Below, in pieces: positions 7,154-13,710 of a stretch of DNA of 16,282 nt. Under the pieces are notes generated by a model. It did not search any database. It was not told the DNA's origin and saw only the letters and a list, made by a program, of their open reading frames with translations. The position numbers and the translations under genes were made by a program. Position 1 is the first letter of the stretch, and each line of letters begins with the position of its first letter. Source of the stretch: Euryarchaeota archaeon UBA40 (GTDB taxonomy: Archaea; Thermoplasmatota; Poseidoniia; Poseidoniales; Thalassarchaeaceae); contig DAYJ01000118.1 in the NCBI GenBank assembly GCA_002506875.1, forward strand, positions 1-16,282, given 5' to 3'.

Positions 7154-7240
7154 GAGCAACCAGACACTGACGGGCTCTGCAACAGCATCCCGGCACGCCG
7201 CCAAGGCAATCGCCGCAGCGGCCGGGTGTCACGGTTGCTC
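7154..7240 (+). promoter_or_regulatory. GC-rich nested stem-loop in the uL3 operon leader
   Basis: GAGCAACC (7154-7161) pairs with GGTTGCTC (7233-7240). Inside it GACAC (7163-7167) pairs with GTGTC (7226-7230), separated from the outer stem only by a small internal loop. Further in, CCGG (7190-7193) can pair with CCGG (7222-7225), or GCCGC (7197-7201) with GCGGC (7218-7222). The result is an elongated imperfect hairpin of about 87 bases. It ends 74 bases before the uL3 ATG. It may be an mRNA leader bound by a ribosomal protein, or a small RNA. It does not fit a tRNA cloverleaf. Pairing was found by eye, without energy calculation. Confidence 0.4.
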
Positions 7241-7300
7241 CTGCGTTCCCTGAGCCGGTTCACGCCGCTTCGGTGGCCTCTGAATTGCAAACAACCCATT

Positions 7301-7305
7301 GGAGG
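7301..7305 (+). promoter_or_regulatory. Shine-Dalgarno site that fixes the uL3 start
   Basis: GGAGG lies 9 bases before the ATG at 7315. It supports that start over the in-frame GTG at 7273, which lies further upstream without such a site. Confidence 0.8.
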
Positions 7306-7314
7306 AAACACAAC

Positions 7315-8406
7315 ATGGCCGACAAGCATCGCCCTCGTAGAGGTAGCATGGCGTTCAGCCCGCGTAAGCGAGCGAACCGACAACATGGACGGGTCAAATC
7401 ATGGCCCACGACCGATTTGGATGAGGTACGTGTCCAGGGATTTGCTGGTTGGAAGGCCGGTATGACCCACGTGCTGATGCGTGACCTCAATCCCTATTCC
7501 CCTAGTGCTGGTATCGAAGTCCGCCACGCAGTCACTGTCGTCGAGGTGCCACCAATTCGGGTTCTCGCAGTCCGTGGCTACCACATGACCCCCTACGGTC
7601 TCCAAACCGCAGGTGAAGCATGGGCCGATGCTGAAGATCTTGATGAGAACATCAAGGGACTTTTCCCTAGATTCGCTAACCGCTCCAAGGCTGACAGTCA
7701 GATACAGGATGGAATCAAGCCTGCCAAGCGCGGTGGCCGCCAGACCATGCCTAAGAATCACGATTCTGAAGCTAATTTCAATGCTCTAAAGGAGCACGTT
7801 CTCGAGGAAGTAAGGCTCCTTGTTGCGACACAGCCCTCTCTTGTGAGTGGTTCCCCTTCCAAGACCCCTGAAATCATGGAACTTGGTTTGACAGGTGGTA
7901 ATATCGAGGCTCGACTCGAATGGGGTAAGGAGAACCTCGGTAAGGAAATCATCTTCGATGATGTCTATGGTGTTGGTCAAGATGTCGACGTCGTTGGTAT
8001 CACCAAGGGCAAAGGATTCCAAGGTTCTGTTAAGCGATGGGGCGTCAAACTCCTCAGTCACAAGAACAGTAAGAAGCGTCGTCAGGCCGGTAACCTCGGT
8101 GACTTCGGTACTGGATACGTTCGTTCTACTGTTCCTCAAGCGGGTCAGGTTGGGTTCCATCATCGTACGGAGTACAACAAGCGAATCTTGAGTATCGACG
8201 ATTCTGAGAATAACAATATCACTCCAGCAGGCGGATTCCTCCGCTATGGCGAGGTGAAGAATCAGTACGTAATCATCAAGGGGAGCCTTCCTGGGCCTAC
8301 CAAGCGCCTTCTTCGCTTCCGTGATGCTACACGATCGAAGGGTGATGTTGAACCTGAGAAGATTGAGATTACGCATGTGAGTAATTCTAGCAAGCAGGGG
8401 GTGTGA
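7315..8406 (+). CDS. rpl3: 50S ribosomal protein L3 (uL3)
   Basis: Early-assembling large-subunit protein whose central extension reaches the peptidyl-transferase centre. The 363 residues open with the archaeal RPRRGSMAFSPRKRA signature. The core reads TKGKGFQGSVKRWGV, then VRSTVPQAGQVGFHHRTE, as in archaeal and eukaryotic L3. The start at ATG 7315 follows GGAGG. Oddity: the W-finger segment that normally reads G-x-W-[NH]-P-S reads GDFGTGYV, so Phe264 stands where Trp (yeast W255 by my alignment) is usual, and the following Pro is gone. It is the first gene of the operon; uL4 follows with a 3-base gap. Confidence 0.97.
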   Translation: MADKHRPRRGSMAFSPRKRANRQHGRVKSWPTTDLDEVRVQGFAGWKAGMTHVLMRDLNPYSPSAGIEVRHAVTVVEVPPIRVLAVRGYHMTPYGLQTAGEAWADAEDLDENIKGLFPRFANRSKADSQIQDGIKPAKRGGRQTMPKNHDSEANFNALKEHVLEEVRLLVATQPSLVSGSPSKTPEIMELGLTGGNIEARLEWGKENLGKEIIFDDVYGVGQDVDVVGITKGKGFQGSVKRWGVKLLSHKNSKKRRQAGNLGDFGTGYVRSTVPQAGQVGFHHRTEYNKRILSIDDSENNNITPAGGFLRYGEVKNQYVIIKGSLPGPTKRLLRFRDATRSKGDVEPEKIEITHVSNSSKQGV

Positions 8407-8409
8407 TGA

Positions 8410-9225
8410 ATGAAGACGAAGACTATTGCAATTTCATTCTCAGATGAGGCCTCTGCATCGGCTAAGTCCGGCTCCTCGATTTCTCTTCCTGATGCATTCT
8501 CGAGCGCGGTCCGAACCGACCTCGTACGTCGTGCAGTTCACTCCTCCCGTGCCAATCGGCGCCAGCCGTATGGTCACCGTGCTCACGAAGGTCGCCGTAA
8601 GCCCGTTGCTGGAATGAAGCACTCCGTCGAGTGGTGGGGCAAGGGTCGTGGTGTTAGCCGAATTATGCGTCGTTCAGGATCTCGTGAGGGTGCAGAAAAC
8701 CCGCATACACGCGGCGGTCGCCGAGCTCATGGCCCGAAAGTTGCCAAAGATTGGTCTCAGAAACTTAACCAGAAAGAGCGACGTGCTGCACGAGATAGTG
8801 CTATTGCTGCGTCCAATGACTCAGATACTGTTCGATCACGTGGTCACCGTGTCTCAGAGGATGTATCCTTCCCACTTGTCATTGAGGCAGCGAAGGGAAG
8901 TATCGAATCGTTTGATCTTGACAAGGGAACTCAGCGTTTCGTGTCCATGATGGAGGCGATTGGCCTCGGTGAGGATCTCTCTCGCGCAAAGAGCGGTCGA
9001 AGTATCCGAGCTGGCAAGGGCAAGATGCGCGGGCGACGTCGAAAGACCCCGAAGAGTGTCTTGCTTGTCGTTTCTGACAAGTCCACTCTCGGGCGCGCTG
9101 CTCGTAATCTACCTGGCGTCGATGTCGTCGCCGTGAAGGATCTATCTGCCGAGCATCTTGCTCCTGGCGGTGACGTTGGACGGCTAACGGTTTACACCAA
9201 GGAAGCTGTCGAGGAGATGAGGTGA
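8410..9225 (+). CDS. rpl4: 50S ribosomal protein L4 (uL4, archaeal L4/L1e type)
   Basis: Large-subunit protein that lines the exit tunnel. Family motifs are DLVRRAV (37-43), ANRRQPYG (48-55), WWGKGRGVSR (75-84), GGRRAHGPK (102-110) and the NQKERR segment (120-125), in the family order. At 271 residues it has normal archaeal length. A Ser/Ala-rich stretch (11-24) near the N-terminus looks less conserved. Its TGA (9223-9225) is embedded in the GAGGTGAT binding site of uL23, which points to coupled translation. Confidence 0.97.
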   Translation: MKTKTIAISFSDEASASAKSGSSISLPDAFSSAVRTDLVRRAVHSSRANRRQPYGHRAHEGRRKPVAGMKHSVEWWGKGRGVSRIMRRSGSREGAENPHTRGGRRAHGPKVAKDWSQKLNQKERRAARDSAIAASNDSDTVRSRGHRVSEDVSFPLVIEAAKGSIESFDLDKGTQRFVSMMEAIGLGEDLSRAKSGRSIRAGKGKMRGRRRKTPKSVLLVVSDKSTLGRAARNLPGVDVVAVKDLSAEHLAPGGDVGRLTVYTKEAVEEMR

Positions 9226-9226
9226 T
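9219..9226 (+). promoter_or_regulatory. Shine-Dalgarno site of uL23 overlapping the uL4 stop
   Basis: GAGGTGAT contains the uL4 stop codon TGA and precedes the ATG at 9231 by 4 bases. It sets the uL23 start at 9231 rather than the in-frame GTG at 9222, which lies inside the site itself. Confidence 0.75.
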
Positions 9227-9230
9227 TCTG

Positions 9231-9524
9231 ATGGTCGACCCCTATGATGTGATTCTTCAGCCATGGATTACTGAGAAGTCTCTCAACGCACGTCGTGTTG
9301 CTGATCCCGACCCGAGTGGGCACAGGGAAAACAACAACCGAATCGAGTTCATCGTTCGTCGCCGTGCGACAAAGGCTGATATCAAGGCAGCCGTCGAGGA
9401 TTTACTCGAAGTCAAGGTTGCAAAAGTCAACACGCGAATCATGAAAACTGGTAAGCATGCGAGTGTCAAACTCGCTGAAGGTTACGATGCGGAGGAGGCA
9501 GCGCTGAAACTCGGCGCTTTCTGA
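9231..9524 (+). CDS. rpl23: 50S ribosomal protein L23 (uL23)
   Basis: Protein at the exit-tunnel rim that forms part of the docking site for SRP and other nascent-chain factors. The 97 residues contain ILQPWITEKSLN (8-19), FIVRRRATKADIK (40-52) and VKVAKVNT, all typical. About 12 extra residues (22-33, around ADPDPSGHRENN) sit between the first helix and the next strand, making it somewhat longer than the usual archaeal 82-86 residues. The gap to uL2 is 13 bases. Confidence 0.96.
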   Translation: MVDPYDVILQPWITEKSLNARRVADPDPSGHRENNNRIEFIVRRRATKADIKAAVEDLLEVKVAKVNTRIMKTGKHASVKLAEGYDAEEAALKLGAF

Positions 9525-9533
9525 TGAGGTGAT
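9525..9533 (+). promoter_or_regulatory. Shine-Dalgarno site that fixes the uL2 start
   Basis: TGAGGTGAT directly follows the uL23 stop codon and ends 4 bases before the ATG at 9538. The in-frame GTG at 9529 lies inside this site and is rejected as a start. Confidence 0.75.
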
Positions 9534-9537
9534 TATT

Positions 9538-10260
9538 ATGGGTAAGAGAACACGTTCACAACGCCGGGGTTCATCCCCGAAGAACCGCGTCCGGAGTCAT
9601 CGTTTCCCTGGACGTTCCCAAGTTCCTCGTATTGAGGACGAAGTGGTTACTGTCGTAGAGTTGATCCATAGTCCAGTCCATACCGCACCACTCGCGCGTG
9701 TGAAGATGGACAGTGGCGAGGATTTCCACATTGTCGCCACCGAAGGAATGGGTGTTGGTCAGAAGATTGCTATTGGAGGCAATGTCTCTCTTCGACCTGG
9801 AAATATCACTACACTGGGGAGCATCCCAGAAGGTACTCCTATCAGCAACGTCGAGGCACGACCCGGCGATGGTGGAAAGATCGCTCGTAGTGGTGGAAAT
9901 TCAGCAGTCGTCGAATCGAACATGGGCGATATTGTCCGAGTCCGTCTTCCATCGGGTCGAATGAAAGAACTCAACGCTAATTGCCGCGCATCCATTGGTA
10001 TTCTCGGAGGCCATGGCCGAACCGATAAGCCGATGATGAAGGCTGGTTCTGCTCACTATCGAGCTAAGGCACGCGGTAAGTTGTATCCATCAGTATCTGG
10101 TGTCGCCATGAATCCTGTGGATCACCCACACGGTGGGGGTAACCATCAGGCTGTACACGGTCCTAACTCCGTACCACGAACTGCTCCACCAGGGCAGAAG
10201 GTCGGTCATATCGCACCTAGTAGAACTGGGCGCGGTCGCTCGAAGTCGAAGGAGGTCTGA
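9538..10260 (+). CDS. rpl2: 50S ribosomal protein L2 (uL2)
   Basis: Highly conserved large-subunit protein needed for subunit association and peptidyl-transferase assembly. The 240 residues show GKRTRSQRRG at the N-terminus, HTAPLARV (48-55), the conserved NPVDHPHGGG (192-201) with its functionally important histidine, and APPGQKVGHIAPSRTGR (216-232). Length and motifs are normal for archaea. The start at 9538 was chosen from the binding site and family N-terminus. uS19 follows with a 3-base gap. Confidence 0.98.
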   Translation: MGKRTRSQRRGSSPKNRVRSHRFPGRSQVPRIEDEVVTVVELIHSPVHTAPLARVKMDSGEDFHIVATEGMGVGQKIAIGGNVSLRPGNITTLGSIPEGTPISNVEARPGDGGKIARSGGNSAVVESNMGDIVRVRLPSGRMKELNANCRASIGILGGHGRTDKPMMKAGSAHYRAKARGKLYPSVSGVAMNPVDHPHGGGNHQAVHGPNSVPRTAPPGQKVGHIAPSRTGRGRSKSKEV

Positions 10261-10263
10261 TTC

Positions 10264-10755
10264 ATGGGTCGTAAGAAGAAGAAGATGTTCCGTACGCCGA
10301 AGATCGCGCGTCGTCAGGCACGTAAGCGCCGTTCTCAACTCGCAGGTCGTCGCGAACGTGAATTCCTTTATCGCGGCTACAAAATCGAGGAACTCAAGGC
10401 AATGCCTCTGGTCCTCCCAGATGATGATCCGGGTATTTGCATCGCAGATATCGTACCTGCAAAGGTCCGTCGGACTCTTCTGAACGGACTACCTCGTGAG
10501 CAACAGCATCTCTATGACCGTGTCGTCAAGAGTGAGCGCACCGTGCGGACTCACTGTCGAAGTATGTATGTCATGCCCGCCATGGTGGGCAAGACTATCG
10601 CTATTCATAATGGGCAGAAGTTCGTTGAGATTGAAGTACGTGAACAGATGATTGGACACGCTCTCGGCGAATTCGCTCCAACACGACGCGGAGTCACGCA
10701 CACCGGTGTAGGTGTGGGTGCAACCCGTGGTTCGAAGCATGTGGCATTGAAGTGA
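10264..10755 (+). CDS. rps19: 30S ribosomal protein S19 (uS19)
   Basis: Small-subunit head protein near the A-site finger contact. The 163 residues begin with a strongly basic stretch (1-35). The family core RTHCRSMYVMPAMVGKTIAI spans 95-114, followed by MIGHALGEFAPTRRGVTHTG (129-148) and GATRGSKHV. It is somewhat longer than many archaeal uS19 proteins because of the N-terminal half. GGAGGT at 10250-10255, in the last codons of uL2, serves as its binding site. Confidence 0.97.
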   Translation: MGRKKKKMFRTPKIARRQARKRRSQLAGRREREFLYRGYKIEELKAMPLVLPDDDPGICIADIVPAKVRRTLLNGLPREQQHLYDRVVKSERTVRTHCRSMYVMPAMVGKTIAIHNGQKFVEIEVREQMIGHALGEFAPTRRGVTHTGVGVGATRGSKHVALK

Positions 10756-10760
10756 GGTGA
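10753..10760 (+). promoter_or_regulatory. Merged stop codon and Shine-Dalgarno site, uS19 to uL22
   Basis: TGAGGTGA: the uS19 stop is followed at once by GGTGA, 6 bases before the uL22 ATG. A ribosome ending uS19 would sit on the next start site. Confidence 0.65.
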
Positions 10761-10766
10761 AGGAAG

Positions 10767-11390
10767 ATGGCAAGAGATTCAACCAAGCCCCGTAGCGGAT
10801 ACACTCAGCTACTCCAGAGTACGCCTGGCTTCCATAGCCTAACCACCGCTCGTGCGGTGAATCTGGATATTCATCACAAGCACTGCTACCAAATTTGTCG
10901 CTTCTTGCGTAACAAGACAGTTGGCGATGCGATTGACTATCTTGAATTGGTCATCAAGGCAGATGGTTGGATCGAGGATCCAAACAATCCGGATAGTTAC
11001 AAGCGTCATAATGAGCACCACATTCGTCGTAAGGCTCGCGCTATTCCCTACGTCCGCCGTTCTCGTAAGGGGAAGGGTGGAAACACAATGGCTGGCCACC
11101 GGAAGGGTCGAATGGGACCTGGGCGTTTCCCGGTCAAGGCATCTCTAGCATACATCCGCCTTCTTCGCTCGGCAATGAATAATGCACGTGAGCAGTATGA
11201 GGACCTCGATGATGTCGAAGATATGGTGATTACACACGTTGCAGCTCACCGTGGCCAAGTCCGCCGAGCTTTCCGACCCCGTGCACGCGGCCGTGCAAGT
11301 CCAAAGAACCACTACCAAGTCAATCTCGAGGTATTCCTCGAGGCAGTTGCTGAGGAAGGCGACTGGGACATGGATGACGGAGATTTCTGA
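10767..11390 (+). CDS. rpl22: 50S ribosomal protein L22 (uL22), enlarged
   Basis: Exit-tunnel protein whose beta-hairpin lines the constriction. Recognised from GDAIDYLELVI (53-63), MAGHRKGRMGPGRFPVKAS (108-126), ITHVAAHRGQ (155-164) and the hairpin-tip RPRARGRASP (170-179). It is 207 residues against about 150-155 in well-known archaeal L22. Most of the excess is an insert at about 66-92 (IEDPNNPDSYKRHNEHHIRR), between the second helix and the GH motif, plus an acidic C-terminal tail ending DMDDGDF. Confidence 0.96.
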   Translation: MARDSTKPRSGYTQLLQSTPGFHSLTTARAVNLDIHHKHCYQICRFLRNKTVGDAIDYLELVIKADGWIEDPNNPDSYKRHNEHHIRRKARAIPYVRRSRKGKGGNTMAGHRKGRMGPGRFPVKASLAYIRLLRSAMNNAREQYEDLDDVEDMVITHVAAHRGQVRRAFRPRARGRASPKNHYQVNLEVFLEAVAEEGDWDMDDGDF

Positions 11391-11395
11391 GGTGA
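11388..11395 (+). promoter_or_regulatory. Merged stop codon and Shine-Dalgarno site, uL22 to uS3
   Basis: TGAGGTGA spans the uL22 stop and lies 6 bases before the uS3 ATG at 11402. Confidence 0.65.
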
Positions 11396-11401
11396 TTTAA
11401 G

Positions 11402-12196
11402 ATGGCGAAGGGAAGTAAAGAAAACATCGTTCGTACATTCATCAACCGGAATGTTGAGCGTCATTTGGTCAAGGAGTTCCTACTCCATGAGACTCAAGAT
11501 GCCGGGTTTGGGGGCCTTACTTTCAAGAGGACCCCTGAGGGCGAGATGATCGTACTCGAAGCAGAAAACGTAGGCCGAGTTATCGGAACTCGTGGCCGTA
11601 TCATCAATGAACTCACCCGCCGCTTGGAGCAGGACTTCAACTTGCACCAGCCTAAGCTTGAAGTTGGCGAATGCGAGAAGCCTGCTCTGAATGCTCAGAT
11701 TATGGCGAGTCGCCTCGCCTCCTCACTTGAGCGTGGGTGGTTCTTCCGGCGTGCCGGAAACAGCACTGCCATGAACATCATGAATGAAGGTGCACGTGGT
11801 TGTCTGATCGTTCTTTCTGGAAAGGTCAGTGGCGCTCGTAACCGGACCCAGAAGTTTCAAGCAGGTCACATCAAGTTCTGTGGAGAGACCGCTTTGTCCA
11901 CTATGGACGTCGGCTATGCCGTTGCTGTCAAGAAACTCGGAACTATTGGTTGCACTGTCGCAATCATGCGCCCTGGCACACGTTTGCCTAACGAACTAAT
12001 CATCAAGAGTCGAGAGGAAGTTGGTCTTGAGCCCCTTCCTCATGATTACGAGATTACTGAGTCCCGTGTGGGGCCAGTTAGTGAAGTCGAGGACGAAGAC
12101 GTTGTTCCCGATATGTCCGAGGACGAGATGGTGGAAGCCAGCGTCCAAGCTATTGCAGAGTTTGAAGCCGAGATGACTGGCGGAGAGGAGGAGTGA
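11402..12196 (+). CDS. rps3: 30S ribosomal protein S3 (uS3)
   Basis: Protein at the mRNA entry channel of the small subunit. The 264 residues contain an N-terminal KH domain with the GTRG loop (62-65) in VGRVIGTRGRII, then the S3 C-terminal domain with SLERGWFFRRAGNST and the IMRPGTRLPNELIIK segment. The last ~50 residues are strongly acidic (EDEDVVPDMSEDEMVE), an archaeal-style tail. GGTGA (11391-11395) precedes it; uL29 follows after 4 bases. Confidence 0.97.
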   Translation: MAKGSKENIVRTFINRNVERHLVKEFLLHETQDAGFGGLTFKRTPEGEMIVLEAENVGRVIGTRGRIINELTRRLEQDFNLHQPKLEVGECEKPALNAQIMASRLASSLERGWFFRRAGNSTAMNIMNEGARGCLIVLSGKVSGARNRTQKFQAGHIKFCGETALSTMDVGYAVAVKKLGTIGCTVAIMRPGTRLPNELIIKSREEVGLEPLPHDYEITESRVGPVSEVEDEDVVPDMSEDEMVEASVQAIAEFEAEMTGGEEE

Positions 12197-12200
12197 TTAC

Positions 12201-12401
12201 ATGACTCACCTCAAGGCCCGTGAAATCGACGAGATGAGCGATGAGGCTCGCGAGAAGCGTCTCATCGAACTCCGTGAGGAACTCTTGCAGCTAAGGGCTC
12301 AGAAGTCCCTTGGTGGATCAGTACAGAACTCAGGTGAATTCAAGCAGACTCGGCGAAGTATCGCCCGTTTGCTCACTAAGATGAACGAGAAGAAGGAGTA
12401 G
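12201..12401 (+). CDS. rpl29: 50S ribosomal protein L29 (uL29)
   Basis: Small helical protein near the exit tunnel. The 66 residues form the usual two long helices: MTHLKAREIDEMSDEAREK, then ELREELLQLRAQKS, and the family motif FKQTRRSIARLLTKMNEK near the end. GGAGGAG at the end of uS3 supplies the ribosome binding site. It sits between uS3 and aIF1, as in other euryarchaea. Confidence 0.95.
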   Translation: MTHLKAREIDEMSDEAREKRLIELREELLQLRAQKSLGGSVQNSGEFKQTRRSIARLLTKMNEKKE

Positions 12402-12407
12402 GAACGA

Positions 12408-12707
12408 ATGGCAAGCATCTGTAATCTGTGCGGCCTACCCGATGAATTGTGCATTTGCCAGGAAATCGCGAAGGAGCAACAGAAAGCAATCATTCGCACA
12501 GATAGAAGGAGGTATGGAAAGATGGTAACTATCGTTGAAGGAATCGATGATTCTGCAATTGACATCCATGACCTCGCTAAGACGCTCAAGAGTCGGTGCG
12601 CCAGTGGTGGCACTGTTAAGGGGCGAACGATTGAACTTCAGGGCGATCACAAGAAGCGTGCCTCGAAGGTGCTTGAGCAGAACGGCTACACAGTGGAGGT
12701 GCGTTGA
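12408..12707 (+). CDS. eif1: Translation initiation factor aIF1 (SUI1 family)
   Basis: Archaeal homologue of eIF1, which acts in the P-site region to control start-codon choice. The 99 residues begin with a small cysteine cluster, CNLCGLPDELCIC (C5, C8, C15, C17), typical of archaeal SUI1 proteins and likely metal binding. The SUI1 core (YGKMVTIVEGID, LAKTLKSRCASGGTVKGRTI, IELQGDHK, KVLEQNGY) follows. Its position between uL29 and Rpp29 is the standard archaeal one. The stop touches the next ATG (TGAATG). Confidence 0.95.
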   Translation: MASICNLCGLPDELCICQEIAKEQQKAIIRTDRRRYGKMVTIVEGIDDSAIDIHDLAKTLKSRCASGGTVKGRTIELQGDHKKRASKVLEQNGYTVEVR

Positions 12708-12962
12708 ATGGAGATTATCCACCTTCCTTGGCTATCTCGTAATCTCAGAGTTGTTAGTTCGGCTGATCCAAGCCTTGAGGGCATAGAAGGCTGCGTTTTG
12801 GACGAGACGCGCCGCACGGTTGTCGTGCAGAAGGGAGAGCGAGAAATTCGCATTCCAAAGTCCGTTATCCGATTCTCGATTGATGGTTCCGAAGCCATCG
12901 ATGGGCGTTCTGTATGCCAGAGGCCAGAAAATCGGATTCATATGAATTGGAGGATGAAGTGA
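12708..12962 (+). CDS. rnp1: Ribonuclease P protein component 1 (Rpp29/Rnp1 family)
   Basis: Protein cofactor of the RNase P ribozyme, which removes tRNA 5' leaders. The 84 residues show the Sm-like barrel pattern of Rpp29: GIEGCVLDETRRTVVV, then KGEREIRIPKSVIRFSI. Identity is supported by context, since this gene lies between aIF1 and uS17 in many archaea. It is near the short end of the family, so the N-terminal extension is minimal. GGAGGTG 6-7 bases before the ATG lies within the end of aIF1. Confidence 0.88.
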   Translation: MEIIHLPWLSRNLRVVSSADPSLEGIEGCVLDETRRTVVVQKGEREIRIPKSVIRFSIDGSEAIDGRSVCQRPENRIHMNWRMK

Positions 12963-12963
12963 A

Positions 12964-13305
12964 ATGACCACACCCCGTGACATCGGCGTCGACGTGAAGG
13001 CACCAGAGGGCGAATGGGACGGCAGTGAGAACTGTCCGTTCTATGGAAGCCTCCGCGTGCGCGGACAGATAATCGAAGGACTTGTTGCAAGCGTCGGGAT
13101 GAATGACTCGATTATTGTGCAGAATGAGCGAATCCGTTCGATGAAGAAGTACGAACGGTACGAGAAGCGCACCAATCGCTACAACGCTCACCTCCCTACC
13201 TGTATCGGCGATATCGCCGTAGGTGATCGTGTTCGCATTATGGAATGCCGCCCTCTTTCCAAGACGGTCTGTTTCTGTGTTATTGAGAAGGAGGCCTCCG
13301 AATGA
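12964..13305 (+). CDS. rps17: 30S ribosomal protein S17 (uS17)
   Basis: Primary 16S-binding protein with an OB fold. The 113 residues contain CPFYGSLRVRGQIIEG, the conserved RYEKRTNRYNAHLPTCI segment and GDRVRIMECRPLSKT. The match to archaeal and eukaryotic S11/S17 is good and the length is normal. The start at 12964 lies one base after the Rpp29 stop, with GGAGGA nearby. Its TGA overlaps the uL14 ATG (ATGA), so translation of the two is probably coupled. Confidence 0.96.
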   Translation: MTTPRDIGVDVKAPEGEWDGSENCPFYGSLRVRGQIIEGLVASVGMNDSIIVQNERIRSMKKYERYEKRTNRYNAHLPTCIGDIAVGDRVRIMECRPLSKTVCFCVIEKEASE

Positions 13306-13700
13306 AGGGTATTTCCAGTAAGGTTACGCGAGCAATCCCATCCATGGGGACGATGCTCTGTGTTGACAACAGCGGTGCAAAGGTTGTTCAATTAATCACG
13401 GTCCTCCGAAGAGGTTCAGTGCATCGTCGTTATCCCGCAGGCGGCATAGGCGATCTCGTCCAGGTCACTGTCAAGCGTGGCACTCCTGAGGTGCGGAGAA
13501 AGGTCCACCATGCGATTATTGTTCGTCAGCGCCGTCCATTCCGACGTGCTGATGGAACCTGGGTTCAGTTTGAGGACAATGCTTGTGTCCTAACCAATGA
13601 GAAAGGTGAGCTCAAGGGATCCGACATCAAGGGTCCAGTAAGTCGAGAATCCGCGGAGCGCTGGCCTCGTGTCGCTGCAACCGCGAAGCAGATTGTGTGA
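13302..13700 (+). CDS. rpl14: 50S ribosomal protein L14 (uL14)
   Basis: Large-subunit protein at the subunit interface and the aIF6 binding site. The 132 residues carry GTMLCVDNSGAKVVQLI (16-32), GDLVQVTVKRGTPEVR, IIVRQRRPFRRADGTWVQFE and the C-terminal KGPVSRESAERWPRVAATA. All are standard. It overlaps uS17 by four bases, and GGAGG is positioned in the end of uS17. Confidence 0.97.
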   Translation: MKGISSKVTRAIPSMGTMLCVDNSGAKVVQLITVLRRGSVHRRYPAGGIGDLVQVTVKRGTPEVRRKVHHAIIVRQRRPFRRADGTWVQFEDNACVLTNEKGELKGSDIKGPVSRESAERWPRVAATAKQIV

Positions 13701-13705
13701 GGTGA
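13698..13705 (+). promoter_or_regulatory. Merged stop codon and Shine-Dalgarno site, uL14 to uL24
   Basis: TGAGGTGA lies 5 bases before the ATG at 13711. It decides the uL24 start against an in-frame GTG at 13669 inside uL14. Confidence 0.7.
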
Positions 13706-13710
13706 AAGAT

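Larger units (their letters stand above)
7073..7300. other. Divergent intergenic and leader region before the ribosomal-protein operon
   Basis: The 304 bases between the helicase start (7010) and the uL3 start (7315) hold no convincing protein gene. They contain the helicase promoter, a weak TATA-like element for the operon, and the GC-rich inverted repeat at 7154-7240. Frames open here lack ribosome binding sites and recognisable motifs. Confidence 0.6.

Noticed and set aside
7154..7240. A tRNA gene in the uL3 leader (outer stem of 8 bp)
   Set aside because: Neither strand shows a T-loop (GGTTCRANTCC-like), a D-loop or a five-base anticodon stem at the right spacing.
7029..7272. Small protein genes in the helicase-uL3 intergenic region, on either strand
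   Set aside because: The frames are short, Arg/Cys/Pro-rich as GC-rich noncoding DNA gives, without ribosome binding sites, and contradict each other in several frames.
7786..8376. Open frame of 196 codons on the minus strand inside uL3
   Set aside because: It lies wholly antisense to a clearly real uL3 gene, has no ribosome binding site or recognisable domain, and is explained by the codon bias of the gene opposite.
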